Positions 48,660 through 61,557 of a stretch of 64,000 nt of DNA are shown one piece after another. Position 1 is the stretch's first letter. Every line of letters begins with the position of its first letter. The notes beneath the pieces are model-generated. The model ran no database searches. It was not told the DNA's origin and worked only from the letters and a program-made list of their open reading frames with translations. Made by a program: the position numbers and the translations under genes. The stretch comes from Rhizopus arrhizus. Its lineage: Eukaryota; Mucoromycota; Mucoromycetes; Mucorales; Rhizopodaceae. The stretch lies in contig JAKZZE010000016.1 of the NCBI GenBank assembly GCA_024220505.1, positions 1,226,591 through 1,290,590 of the forward strand, given 5' to 3'.

Positions 48660-48715
48660 GGTGTGGGTGTTTGTCGTAGTGGTTAAGCCGCTACCGTATG
48701 GGTTGAGTGTCCTCT
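48660..48715 (+). mobile_element. SINE-1, 5' tRNA-like head
   Basis: It starts immediately after the tRNA-His 5' end and contains a good A box (CGTAGTGGTTAAG). It is cut at TCT (48713-48715) by CACTA-A elements and resumes at 63192 with the B box GGTTCGAATCC. The joined head reads like a tRNA with a long variable arm, so a pol III promoter is expected. Confidence 0.85.
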
Positions 48716-50020
48716 CACTGCAAATAATTGGTGATTTTCAGCGTTCTCAGTCATTGACAATCATTGCTAACATCAAAAAATCAACGATTTGAATACCTTT
48801 GAGTAAACGAAAAAAATTAAAATACTCTGTATTGCACCTTTTTGAATTTTGAAAGAAGATTTAGATGCGAAAAAAATAAAGAAATTTAACAATCTTATTA
48901 ATTTTTTTGTAGGGTAAATATTCATAGAGTTATTCATGTTTTAAAAAAGTGTCTTTTTTTTTTCAAATAGTCTTTTTTTGGAAAGCCTGTTCTCCTCTAT
49001 CGTTGAAAGACCGATATTTTCTTTTTTTTCTTTTTGAGGGCAAAATGCGGATATCAAAAGCACTCTGCGATTATTTTGATCAGAAAATACATAATAGGAA
49101 GACAGTCTGTGATTTTTAGCTTAGTTCATTAGAAACATGTAACAGAACGTAACAAAATAGTTGCGTTTAGTAAAAAAAAGAAAATAAAAAAAAAGACAAA
49201 GTTAAAAAAAAGACCTAGTGAAAAAAAAAAAAAAAGAGAGCATAGCAATAAAAAGTTCCTTATTCAAATGAAAATAATAATCTAACAGTAAACATGTTTT
49301 ATAAAAATACAAATGCTTTTACATTATAACAAAAGAATACGTGTATATTCTAAAAAGAATAAAAAAAAAAGAAGCTTTGATAACATCTTATTACAAGGCA
49401 GTTATAATTGACAGATACAAGCACAGCGTTTTTGTTTTTTAAGTAAATAGATTGCTTTATTATTTTTTATGACAAATAATATAAAAGAATATATGTTTTT
49501 AAGCTTATACTGGTTCATTACTTACTTTATGTTTGCACATTGGTGTAATTTGCCATTAGCCATTAGCCATTAGCCATTAGAGATGTCAACATTACCAACT
49601 TTATCAAAAACAGCTTTTTAACAACAAGCAACAATAAAAGTTTGATATTCTTATAGCTTTATCGTGTTAAAAAGAACAACTTTGCTCATGAGGTTCATGT
49701 TCGTCATCCGAATGTGACCCATTAGGAATTCCTAATGGAAAAAAAAAAAGAAACTGACATTAGACTTGGTTATTACCTTTTTTTTATAAACTTACATATG
49801 ACCAATACTTGAGCTTTCTTTTTTATCTTTCGTATCTTCAATGTTAAATATGTTCTCTGAAACAAAACAAGGGAAAAAAAAATTTCTTTAGAACACGTAA
49901 AACTGTTACTGTTTAAGAACCGACATCCAAATTTAGTATATTTGCTTTAGTTTTTTTTGATCATGCATTTTTTTCTATCTTATTCCTCTACTAAATCCTG
50001 AATATTTTTTTTTTTTTGAA

Positions 50021-50182
50021 ATGAACGCTACTACTGGCATCCAAGTGTGGAAGAATCAATTTGATCCAGTTACAAGCAACAATATACTTACAATTTACAT
50101 GATTTTCAACCCTGTTGCTATATGTCCATATGTTGATAATCACCTTCTTACTCTCGCTCTGCCAAGAAGAATTTATATGTAA
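50021..50182 (+). pseudogene. Transposase remnant in A3 (start fused to C-terminus)
   Basis: A 53-codon in-frame fusion. The first four to five codons equal the transposase start (MNAT), and the rest equals its last ~48 residues (GIQVWKNQFDPV ... LPRRIYM). About 2.7 kb in between are missing, including all catalytic residues. Whether the small frame is translated is unknown; keeping frame could be chance. Confidence 0.8.
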
Positions 50183-50313
50183 CAACTATGCTAAATTATT
50201 CAAACATTCTTTTATTATTATTATTATTTATTTTACTAAAGAATCATTCAATAGACTATTATTGTTATTTTTTTTTGAAATTTTTATTCAATTTGTACAG
50301 ACAACAAAAGAGG

Positions 50314-50353
<40 letters not shown>

Positions 50354-50383
50354 AGGGGGAAAGAGAAAAGAGAAAGTAAACGC

Positions 50384-51631
50384 TTACTGCATAGGATTAG
50401 CAGCAGCAGAAGAGGAAAAGCCAAGGCCAGGAGAAGAAAAGGCCCAAGAGGGATAATCCTCATGGTCAAGGTTTGTGGGGAACTCCTTGTCGAAGTAGTC
50501 CACCACCCTTCTTGTTCTATTGATAGTGCCTTTTTTCGACAAGGAATCTCTCCATGCTTTTTGAAGAGAAGCATGGAATTCGTCCACCTGTAGATTAGTT
50601 AAAGGTATATTAGAAAATGAATACTATAACAAAAATACTACTTACTGCTTTACTTCGAAAGAGTGGTCTTTTTACCACAAACACAGGACCATGTTCATCC
50701 TCAGGACCATCTTCTTCCTCTGAGGTCCAATCGGCTATCAGAAGCTTTTTTCCAAAAGGAAAACGAGCTTCAAATTCCTCTGGGGCTGCATTGTAAGCAT
50801 TTCGCCTCATGGCGAGCTTCTAATGTAAAGAAGTAATGTAAGTACTTGAAACACTATATATTTCAATTTTTAAATATTAATTACTTACTGCATGCACACG
50901 ACTACGACGCGTTGATTCTTCTGACGTAGCCGTTAGCCCCTTACTTTCTCTCACCATGTAGTTGAATTTGTTTCTGACCATGCTGCGCAAGTCAGAAACA
51001 GTAATGCCAGCAGAAAATGGCTCCTTCTTGGCAGCTGCTACAAGCAAATCTCTGACCTTTGCGTTTTGCTTGTAGCGCAAGACCTCCTTCAGGTCAAAGG
51101 TGATACCCCGAGGGACCAGATGCTCTTTGTAGTACTTCAATATGAAAGCCTATATTTCAAAAAGGGTAAAACAAAAATTTAGTTATTATTTTGCACATGC
51201 TAATTTAGCTTTTAAATTCAAATTACACTTGTCGAGGCCTTATTCTCTTTGACCTCAGAAGGTTGCTGCTGTGGAGGCTGCTGTGGAGGCTGCTGCTGCT
51301 GTTGCTGCCCTTGTTGCTGTTGTTGCAGCAATTGCGTTAACTGCTCAATCTTCAGCTCCTGCCGACGTTGATTCTCCTCCTGTCGGCGTTGAATCTGCTC
51401 CTGCTGCTGCATCTGAGCAAAGATGGCCTCAAGGGTTTGGCCATTTGCAGAAGAGCCAACTGCGCCTTGCAGGCGAGAAGGCTCAAAGCTGTCAAAAGAC
51501 GCAACAGCAGTGGGAGCAGGAGAAGAGGACGGGACAACAGTGGATGATGATCCAGTAATGCTTGAAGATATTCTTGCCCTTTTAGGGGCATTACTGGGAA
51601 CGTTGATGGGGGTGGCAGCACGACGAGACAT
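50384..51631 (-). CDS. CACTA-A accessory protein, A3 copy
   Basis: Exons in order of transcription: 51227-51631, 50889-51149, 50646-50819 and 50384-50587, phase 0, giving 347 aa. Nearly identical to the A1 protein outside the Q-rich tract (ITFDLKEVLRYKQNAKVRD, RNKFNYMVRESKG, DWTSEEEDGPEDEHGP), with single substitutions. That this gene stays open in an element without a transposase suggests recent deletion, or a use of the accessory protein without its partner. Function is not recognised; an end-binding role is inferred. Confidence 0.82.
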
Positions 51632-52754
51632 TTTTTAAAACAAATTATATAAGGAAAAAAAAAAAAGGAAAAAAAAAAGAAAAAAAAAAAGAAAAAACAG
51701 GGGTACAAAATAAATTGAAGATGAGTACAAAACAAGGTGATACTTACATTTATTTTACAAAAGAAGCAAAGAAAAAAAGTCTTTGGTGTTAAAGATATTA
51801 CATTTAAATAAAAAAAAAAGAATTTAAACTGTTTATGAATAGCCTCTCTGAATGTTTCAATAGTTAAACAGTGTTAAAGAAAACTTATTGTTAACCGTTA
51901 ATGGGTAATTGTAACCCATGTAAAATGAGTTATAAAAAATGTACTTTTTTTCCTTTTTTTTTCCTTTTTTTTTTCCTTTTTTTTTTCTTCTTTTTTTTTT
52001 CTTCTTTTTTTTTTTTTTTAAAAAAAACAATTCTTTCTAAAAGGTAAGTTCTTAACATTATATATATTCTATTTCTATTCTTATGGTATTTGTTCTTTAG
52101 TAAATTTGTGTTGGTTGCTTTCTTTATAGTTTAAATGGTCTTTATAAAGTCTCTTCCAGGATTATCATTGCTTCTTTTTTACTTGTTGCTATAAGCTTGG
52201 CTGGTGTCTTTTTTTTCTTTTTTTTTATCTCATGGTCTATCTAAAGCAAGGTACTATTACTTTTACTATATACTCGATAGCTAATATTTACTATAGATGC
52301 GTTCTGCTTCCTTTTTTTTATACTTGTTGGTAAAGCTTAGCAAGGTTTTTCTCTTAGCCCATCTAAATAAAGGTACTATTACTTTCATTATATATACACG
52401 ATAGCTAATAACTATTATAGATGAATGCTGCTTTGCTTTGGCCTCGTCTATCTCTTTTCTGTCTTTGCTTTGGTTCTTAAGTACTGATGTTTTTTCTTTT
52501 GCTTTGAGTGCCCAAGTCCTCGAATCCTTGTGTCTCTGAATCCTTGAGCTTGGCTTTTTTTTTTAAAAATTTTTTTTTGAGTTCCACGAGATTAATTGAT
52601 GTATTTTTAGATTAGATGCTGCTATCCTGATGACATTAGGTAAGTCAATTACACTTTTAAAACGCTACTAGCAAAGAAATACCATGTATTGTTATTGTTA
52701 TTTTATTTAAATAAAAAAAAAGCTGTTTTTTATAAACCAAATACCTATTTTTTG

Positions 52755-52965
52755 TGTATATAAAGCAATATTTATTGCAATATGAATAGCCAATAAAGAA
52801 GTATATAAAGCTATATAAGTGGTTCATAAAGAAGTATATAAGCTATATGAGTGGTCAATAAAGAAATATATAAGGCAATATAAGTGGTCAACAAAGAAGT
52901 ATATAAGGCAATATGAGTGTTCGATGAAGAAGTATATTAGGCAATATGAGCGGTCGATAAAAGAA
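52755..52965. repeat. Subterminal 33-34 bp tandem repeats of A3
   Basis: Six to seven units containing AAGAAGTATATAAGGCAATA (inverse orientation to those in A1) near the accessory-gene end of A3. The unit number differs between copies: A4 (55445-55550) has about three and A5 (62815-62935) about four. Confidence 0.8.
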
Positions 52966-53232
52966 CAAAAAGACATATAAAGTAATGTTTTAAAACGTAT
53001 CATTCGTTGCTCAACCGTTGACTAGTGTTGATTAAAGCGTAAAAAATGTTTTGGTAAGAGAATGCTAAACAACCTCCTCTTGCTTGCTTAAAAGATATTA
53101 AACGCTTAATGAACTGCCGCGAAAAACGTTTAAAACAGCAATAAATTCCGTTGATTTGCGTTAACTTTCGCGTATTTGCGCTCATTTATGCTAAAAAACA
53201 ACGTTTAATATCTCCAATTATTTGCAGTGTCT

Positions 53233-55881
53233 CACTGCAAATAATCGTTCCAATTAGGTACCGGATTGCGCAAGATTGCTCTTCTTTTGGGTAACGGATT
53301 GTTATTTTTTTTCCTGAAAAAAATTAAATCTTGCTGTATTGATCATTTTCGAATTTTGAAAAAAGATTTAGATACGAAAAAAATAAAGAAATTTAACGAT
53401 GTTATTATTTTTTTTGTAGGGTAAATATTCATGGAGTTATTCACATTTTTAAAAAAATGTCTTTTTTTACAAATGATCTTTTTTTGGAAAGCGTATTTCT
53501 CTCCATTGTTTAAAGACCGATATTTTCTTTTTTTGTTTTTGAGGATAAAATGCGGAAAACAAAAGCACAATGTGATTATTTTGATCAAAAGAATACATAT
53601 TTGGAAGGCAGTCTGTGATCTTTAGCTTAGTTCATTTGAAGCGTGTAACAGAACGTAACAAAATAGTTGCGTTTGGGAAAAAAAAAAAAAGAAGCTGAAA
53701 AATTAAAAGTAAAAAAAAAAAGACAAAGTTAAAGAAAAAGACTGAGTAAAAAAAAAAAAGAATATAGCAATAAAAGATTCCTTATTCAAATGAAAACAAT
53801 AATTTAACAGCAAATATACTTTATAGAAATGCAAATGTTCTTGCATTATAACAAAAGGATACATGTATATTCTAAAAAGAATAAAAAAATAAAGAAGCTC
53901 TGCTCAAATTTTATTACAAGGCAGTTATAATTAACAAATACAAGCAAAAGTTTTTGTGTTTCAAGTAAATAGATTGCTTTATTATTTTTTATGACAAATA
54001 ATACAAGAGAATATATATTTTTAAGCTATATTGGTTCATTACTTACTTTATGTTTGCACATGGGTGTAATTTGCAATTAGCCATTAGCCATTAGAGATGT
54101 TAACATTGCCAACTTCCTTTATCAAAAAGGGCTTTTCAACAACAAGCAACAATATAAGTTTGATATTCTTATATTTTTATCGTGTTGGAAAGAATAACTT
54201 TGCTCATGAGGCTCATGTTCATCATCCGAATGTGTCCCATTAGGAATTCCTAATTTAAAAAAAAAAGACCGACATTAGACTTGGTTGCTATTATTTTTTT
54301 TTATAAACTTACATATGATCAATACTTGAGCATTCTTTTTTATCTTTTGTACCTTTGTCATCTAGTGTATTCCATGAAACAAAACAAGGGAGAAAAAAAA
54401 AAAGATATTGTTTTACTGCTATAATTTGTTAAGATACCGACTTTTTTTTTATTTCAAGTAAAAAATAAAATAAATAATACCCTTCATGCTAAACATATTG
54501 CATTCAAGTAATAAACCTTGTTCAAGTAATGTATCAGTTACCTTTTGGGATACCATTAAATACAGACTACATGAAAAGCAACAGTTTTTGATTTCTAATA
54601 TGGATAGACATTGAATAAGTGTAACATTGGTAAAATAAGGCTACAAAAAACGCACTTCTGTTTTTTTTTTTTTTCTTTTTTTTTCTTCTCTTTTTTTATA
54701 AAAGGTAAGTTCTTAATATTATATATATTCTATTCCAGCTCTAATGGTGCTTTTACTGTAGTAAAGATGTATCGGCTGCTTTCTTTATGGTTTGAATGGT
54801 CTTTATAAAGTCTTTTTCCCAGGATTATCATTGCTTCTTCTTTTCCTTGTTGATATAAGCTTGAGTAGTTTCTTTTTTTCTTTTCTTTTTTTTTTTCATG
54901 GTCCATCTAAAGCAAGGTACTATTACTTTTACTACATACACTCAATAGCTAATAATTATTATAGATGTGTGCTGCTTTTTTACTTGTGAGTATACGCTTA
55001 GCTAGTTTACTTCCCATGGTCTATCTAAAGAAAGGTACTATTGCTTTTACTACATATACACGATAGCTAATAAATGTTATAGATGAATGCTGCTTTGCTT
55101 TGGCCTCTTTCTGTTTCTTTCCTTGTTTTTACTTTGGTTCTTAAGTACTGATGTCTTTTCTTTTGCTTTGAGTGCTCAAGTCCTTGAATCCTTGAATCCT
55201 TGTGTCTTTGAATCCTTGAGCTTGGCTTTTTTTTTTCTTTTTTCTTTTGAGAACTTTTTGAGTTCCACGAGACTAATTGATGTATTTTTAGATTAAATGC
55301 TGCTGTTCTGGTGACATTAGGTAAGTCAAGTACACTTTTAAAACGCTACAAGCAAAGAAATATCATATTTTGTTATTATTATTTTATTCAAATAAAAAAA
55401 AAGCTATTTTTTATAAACAAAATCCCTATTTTTTTGTGTATATAAAGCAATATTTATTGCAATATGAATGGTCGATAAAGAAGTATATAAAGCAATATAA
55501 GTGGTTCATAAAGAAGTATATAAGGCAATATGAGTGGTTTATAAAAGAGCAAAAAGACAAATAAAGTAGTGTTTTACAAAGCGTGATTGGTTGCCAAGCA
55601 CCATTAGATATCAAATTGATAATAAACAAGAGCCACAACGTAACTGATGAAAGATCCATCTTGCAAGATCAGTTAACGAAAAAGTCTCCCAACAGTCTCC
55701 TGTGTTGGCCACAAATCTTGTACCATCACATAACCAAAGGGCGAACAATAACTTACACGATTTGTGGCAGAGACAGAAGGCTGTGCGTGGATAAATCTCT
55801 TACCTGATTGTACACGAATGTAAATTATTTCGCAAGGTTGCTAGTCAATCAGGTAACGAATTTGCACTATTACTTGCAGTG
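53233..55881. mobile_element. CACTA-A element A4, non-coding derivative
   Basis: Ends CACTGCAAATAATCGTTCC and an imperfect ATTACTTGCAGTG, flanked by TCT at 53230-53232 and 55882-55884. It is 2.65 kb, equivalent to A6 without its Tc1 insertion and in the opposite orientation. It holds no gene, only ends, subterminal repeats and A/T-rich filler; the open frames are short and not shared in frame with the coding copies. Confidence 0.92.
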
Positions 55882-57194
55882 TCTCACTGCAAATAATCGT
55901 TCCAATTAGGTACCGGATTGCGCAAGATTGCTCTTCGTTTGGGTAACAAATTGTTACTTTTTTTCGTGAAAAAAATTAAATCTTGCTGTATTGATCATTT
56001 TCGAATTTTGAAAAAAGATTTAGATACGAAAAAAATAAAGAAATTTAACGATGTTATTATTTTTTTTGTAGGGTAAATATTCATGGAGTTATTCACATTT
56101 TTAAAAAAATGTCTTTTTTTACAAATGATCTTTTTTTGGAAAGCGTATTTCTCTCCATTGTTTAAAGACCGATATTTTCTTTTTTTTATTTTTGAGGGCA
56201 AAATGCGGAAATCAAAAGCACCATGCGATTATTTTGATCAGGAGAATACATATTAGGAAGGCAGTCTGTGCTTTTTAGCTTAGCTCATTAGAAACGTGTA
56301 ACAGAATGTAACAAAATAGTTGCGTTTGGGAAAAAAAAAAGAAGCTGGAAAATTAAAAGTAAAAAAAAAGAGACAAAGTTAAAAAAAAAGACCTAGTGAA
56401 AAAAAAAAAAAAAAAAAAAAGAGCATAGCAATAAAAGGTTCCTTATTCAAATGAAAACAATAACCTAACAGTAAACATGTTTTATAAAAATACAAATGCT
56501 TTTACAATGTAACAAAAGAATACGTGTATATTTTAAAAAGAATAAAAAAAAAGAAGCTTTGTTAACATCTTGTTACAAGGCAATTATAATTAATAGATAC
56601 AAGCACAGTTTTTTTTTGTTTTTCAAGTAAATAAAGTGCTTTATTATTTTTTATGACAGATAACATAATAGAATATATGTTTTTAAGCTTATACTAGTTC
56701 ATTACTTACTTTATGTTTGCAGATGGGTGTAATTTGCCATTAGCCATTAGCCATTAGCCATTAGAGATGTTAACATTGCCCACTTTCTTTATCAAAAAGA
56801 ACTTTTCAGCAACAAGCAACAATATAAGTTTGATATTATTATAGTTTTATCGTGTTAAAACGAACAACTTTGCTCATGTGGCTCATGTTCGTCATCCGAA
56901 TGTGTCCCATTAGGAATTCCTAATGTAAAAAAAAAAAAAAAAAAAAAGAAGCCGACATTAGACTTGGTTGTTATTATTTTTCTTTATAAACTTACATATG
57001 ATCAATACTTGAGCATTCTTTTTTATCTTTTGTACCTTTGTCATCTAGTGTATTCCATGAAACAAAACAAGGGAAAAAAAAAAGGTTACTTTAAGCACCG
57101 ACTTTGTTCTTAAATTTAACATGTTTTTTTTATCAGGCATATTTTCTCTTTCTACCTATTTTCTTTGCTATTTCCAAATTTAAAAAATATAAAC

Positions 57195-60102
57195 ATGAAC
57201 AACTTCAACGCCACCAAAATTATTTGCACCTGTTCTGAATGCAGCAACCATCCCAATGGATTTAGAATGCTTGCAAAGAGAACTGTAAGAGGCCATGAAC
57301 TTATCGACAGAGTTAGAAATAGAGGTTTTTTTTTTATTTTATTTTTCAATAGAAATCCAAACGTGCTAATTAAAAAAAAAAAAAAACAAAATAGAATCGA
57401 GAAGAGTATCTGAAGCTAACGACAACGGGGAGGAAACTGTCGAATACTCATCAGCCATTCCTGAATCAGCAACTGAAGGTATATTTTTAATCAACAAAGT
57501 GTTTAATATAAGAAAGGTTTTATTTATTGAAATGTATTTTGCAACTTGTTAGACGGAATGAATGTTGACGAAGAGGAAGGAATGAGCAATGAAGAACAGC
57601 TTCGTCACCTCTTGCTGTTGTTCATTGTGCTTTTTCAAGCAAAGCACCTCTCGGTGAAAGCCGGTGAAGACTTGTTGGCCTTTCTTTCCTTCTTTGTCCG
57701 TTCTCTTGGCCATGGTATGGAGATTCCTACAAAGATCTCTACTGCCCGTACTATGGTCAATTATTCCTCTGCCAGCAATGGTTTGTCCCGTTTTCTTGTT
57801 TGCTCTGCTTGTCGAAGCGTTTACACTTCTGGAAGCTTGCATTCTCGCTCCTGTGGTTATGTACGCTTCCCTAACAACCCTTATCGACAAGCACAACCAT
57901 GTGGAAATGCTCTTTTTGTAGGCAGCAGTTTAAAGCCAGTGCTTGAGTATCCCTACAACTCAATTACTGAGACTTTAAAAAAGTTCTTTATGCGACCCAG
58001 TTTTGAACAACAAATTGAGCAATGGAGAAGAAGATCAGTTGATGAAGATGTCATGTTCGACATATATGATGGCAGAGTTTGGAATCAGCTTGTGGATTCA
58101 AACGGGCAAATTTTTACCAGCCAACCAAGATCATTGATGGTATCCTTGAATGTGGATTGGTTCCAGCCAAGTGACAATATGAAGCATTCTAGTGGTGCCA
58201 TTTACCTTGCAATCAACAATCTGCCAAGAAATACACGTATGAAGTTTTCCAACATCGTTTTGGCAGGTGTTATTCCTGGACCACATGAGCCCAACGATGA
58301 TCAAATTCAAAATTTCTTGAAGCCATTAGTAGATGAATTGCTTGTACTGTACAATGGTGTTATAATGCCCACTTACGAAAATCCTAACGGAGAACTAGTT
58401 CGTGTGGCATTAATGTCCATCAACTGTGATATGCCTGCAGCAAGAAAAGTAGCTGGATACATGGGCGCCATGGCTACTAAAGCATGTAACAAGTGCTCAA
58501 CTGCTTTTGGCCGTCTATCAACTGGTACCAGGTCTTCAAAGCCAAACTTTTCTGATTTCAACGATGAAAACTGGGTGCAAAGAACATGGGAGCAGCAGAG
58601 ATTTGATGCGTACGACTGGTTGACTGCTACGCACAAGGCACAACAAGAAGAAAAGCAAGCAAGTTCTGGTACAAAGTGGAGTGAAGTACACCGACTTCCT
58701 TACTTTGATGTGGTGAGATATGTAACTGTCGATCCAATGCATAACTTGTTTCTTGGAACTCCTAAAAAAATGATTGAAGTCTGGCAGGATTTTGGCTTGC
58801 TTGTTTCTACTGATTTTTCAGCAATGGCAACAGAGTCGACTACTATCAGCATTCCTCAACAATACGCTAAGCTATCTGAAGGTATGTAGTACTGCTTGAT
58901 CGTGTTTATATATACATGGAATAAAGCTTTATTTCATGGTGGAGCAAAATACTTATTTTTTTTTAAAAAAAAAAAATAAATAGGAAAAATCTCTGGTGCT
59001 TTTGCCAATATGAAATCAGATGAGTGGAGGACTTGGGTTGTTGTGCTGTCACCTTTCCTGCTCAAACAAAAACTGGCAGGTGAACATTTTACGAACTGGT
59101 TGCGGTATGTCGATGCTGTAAAATTGGTCACTGGCCCTTCCATCACAGTAGAAGACATAGATACCGCAACATCTATTGATGAAAAATTTTGGCAAGACCT
59201 GTGTCGAGCTGTATGGTGAATCTATGCCCACCCCAAATATGCATATGCATCTTCATTTGAAAGAAAGCTTCCTGGACTTTGGTCCATCATACTCTTTTTG
59301 GCTTTATGGCTTTGAACGTCTTAATGGCGATATGAAACATATCAACATCAATTTTAAGACTGGATTTGAAACAACTTATACTACTATGTTCATTCAAAAT
59401 GTTCACACACAAGATCTAGTATATTCTTTACATTCCTTTATCAATTCAACAAACGAAGACATACTCCTACTAATTAAATTTATAGAAGAGATAGGTGAGG
59501 TTACGAATGACGAGAGTGGTTTAACGCCATTTGATTACTCTCGTTTCATAGACGGACCTAGCTTATTCAATTCAACAATAACTGGTAGTGAGCCTCTGCC
59601 ACCCACATCCTTTCCTTTAAATTTCGACAATCGAACCCAACTTATATGCCCAGAACACTATGAACAATTGATTAATTACTACACCTACACCTATGCACTC
59701 ATCCCTGGCACGTTTATCAGCAATATTATTCATTCATTTAAAAATATAAACTTGCTTGGACAAAAATATACGTCATCAAATAATAATTCAACTTCTTCAT
59801 CCTCCTGCATTATCCAAGCTATTATCAACAACGAAATACGCATTGGTCAAATTTCTTATCTCTTTACACATTCATTTAACAACTACACTCATTACTTTGC
59901 ATTTGTCAATTGGTACAGCCATGCGACCCATCACTTTCCCTCCTTTGATGATACTGGCATTCAAGTGTGGAAAAACCAGTTTGACCCAGTCTCACAACAA
60001 AATATACTTCCTGTTCACAAAATTCACAATCCAGTAGCAGTGAAGTCATATTTAGATAATCATATTCTTACACTTTCTCTCCCAAGACGGATCTATATGT
60101 AA
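57195..60102 (+). pseudogene. CACTA-A tnp2-type transposase, A5 copy, one frameshift
   Basis: Exons 57195-57324, 57395-57478, 57553-58881 and 58984-60102 have the same borders as the A2 copy, and the protein is almost identical to it. One extra A at 59168-59169 (GCAACATC where A2 has GCACATC) shifts the frame in exon 4, just after SITVEDIDTA. This is upstream of the TPNMHMHLHLKES and FERLNG blocks, so the predicted product lacks the catalytic Glu. The rest of exon 4 is open in the shifted frame down to the normal stop. Unlike the other frameshifts in the window it is in a run of only two bases. Confidence 0.9.
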
Positions 60103-60266
60103 AAACTATGTCGAAGCGTTCATTCATTCATTTATTATTATTATCATTATTATATTGTTGTTTTATTATATATTTTACTAAAGAATCATTCAATAGACTT
60201 TTTTTAAAAAATTTTATTCAATTTGTGAAGAAACAACAAACCAAGAAAAAAAAAGGGGAAGAATGC

Positions 60267-61381
60267 CTACTGCATTGAACTGGAAGTCGCAAAAGAGGAA
60301 GAAGCAGAAACAGAGGTTGGAAAACCAAGAGCAGAAGAAGAAAAAGCCCAGGAAGGAAAATCGGCATCATCAAGTTTGTCGGGGAACTCCACCTCAACGT
60401 TTTCTATTATTCTTCTAATAGTTGGTGGAGCCCCCTTTTTCTTCATCGACTCCTTGTATCGTTTTTGCAACTCTTCGTGGAATTGCACCACCTATAGATT
60501 AATTAAGGTATATTAGAAGATAAACTTGTCAACAACATTTTGCTTACTTCGTTGCTTCTAAATGATGGCCTTTTGACCACGAACGTACGGCCGTTCTCGT
60601 CCTCTGGCCCATCTTCTTCATCTGACGTCCAGTCAACAGTCAGAATTTTACCAGCGAGCGGGAAACGGGCGTCGAACGCGGAAGGGTTAGCCATATAAAC
60701 AGATCTCCTGTTAGAGAGTTTCTATTGTAAGGTATCAATGTAAGTATTTCCTATATTTTATAGTATAATCTTCAAAATATTAAATACTCACCGTATTTAT
60801 ACGGCTACGACAGGTAGTTTTTGGTGAAACAACTGTCTTCCCCTTGGCCTTGCTCATCATGTAGGAATACTTGCTCCTAATTATAGCATTTATTTGTGAG
60901 GTGGTGAGCAAATCAAAACGATGGTGCTTTCTGGCTTGCTCATACAACAACGCCTTGACCTTTCTGTTGTTTTTGTGGGCAAAGGTAACGTCCAAGTCAA
61001 ATTCGCTTCTGCGACCAACAACGTAATCACGGTAGTATTCTGCTAAATAACTCTATATGACACAGAAAGGTATAAAATATAGTTATTAAATTACAATTAC
61101 TAATTTAATAAATATGTCCTAAACTTACACTGCATTCTTTTTTGGCCGCGTCGACCTCAGCTTCTGAAGCTCGCTGATGCTGCTGCTGTTGCTGTTCCGG
61201 CTGCTGTTGCTGTTGCTGCAGCAACTGTTGTAATTGCTGTATCTGAGCAGCTATTATCTCTGGTGCGAGACCAGAGGCTGCTCCGATGGCTTCAGTACCA
61301 ACAGGGCTCTCCAAGCGAGGAGCTGTAAAGCTACTGAAGCTTGCAACAGGAACAGGAACAGGAACAGGAACAGGAACAGGA

Positions 61382-61415
<34 letters not shown>

Positions 61416-61557
61416 CAGCAGGAACAGGAGCAGAAACAGGAGCAGCAGCAGAAACAGGAACAACGGTGGATGATGATCCAGCAATGCTCATGGAAATTCT
61501 TGCTCTCTTGGGAGCATTGCTGGGAACGTTGATGGGGGTGGCAGCACGACGAGACAT
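60267..61557 (-). CDS. CACTA-A accessory protein, A5 copy
   Basis: Exons in order of transcription: 61129-61557, 60792-61052, 60548-60721 and 60267-60491, giving 362 aa. Same subfamily as the A2 copy; the extra length lies in the Ala/Pro/Val microsatellite of exon 1 (61330-61460). The conserved exons 2-4 keep their exact lengths and the motifs FDLDVTFAHKNNRKVK, DWTSDEEDGPEDEN and WAFSSSALGF. The upstream sequence is uninterrupted (unlike A2), so this may be the best expressed copy of its subfamily. Function is not recognised. Confidence 0.82.

Larger units (their letters stand above)
48716..53229. mobile_element. CACTA-A element A3 (accessory gene only)
   Basis: Ends CACTGCAAATAATTGGTGAT and the inverse of CACTGCAAATAATTGGAGAT, flanked by TCT at 48713-48715 and 53230-53232. 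It is 4.5 kb, same subfamily as A1 in opposite orientation. Nearly all of the transposase is deleted, but the accessory gene (50384-51631) is open with all splice sites. Confidence 0.93.
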
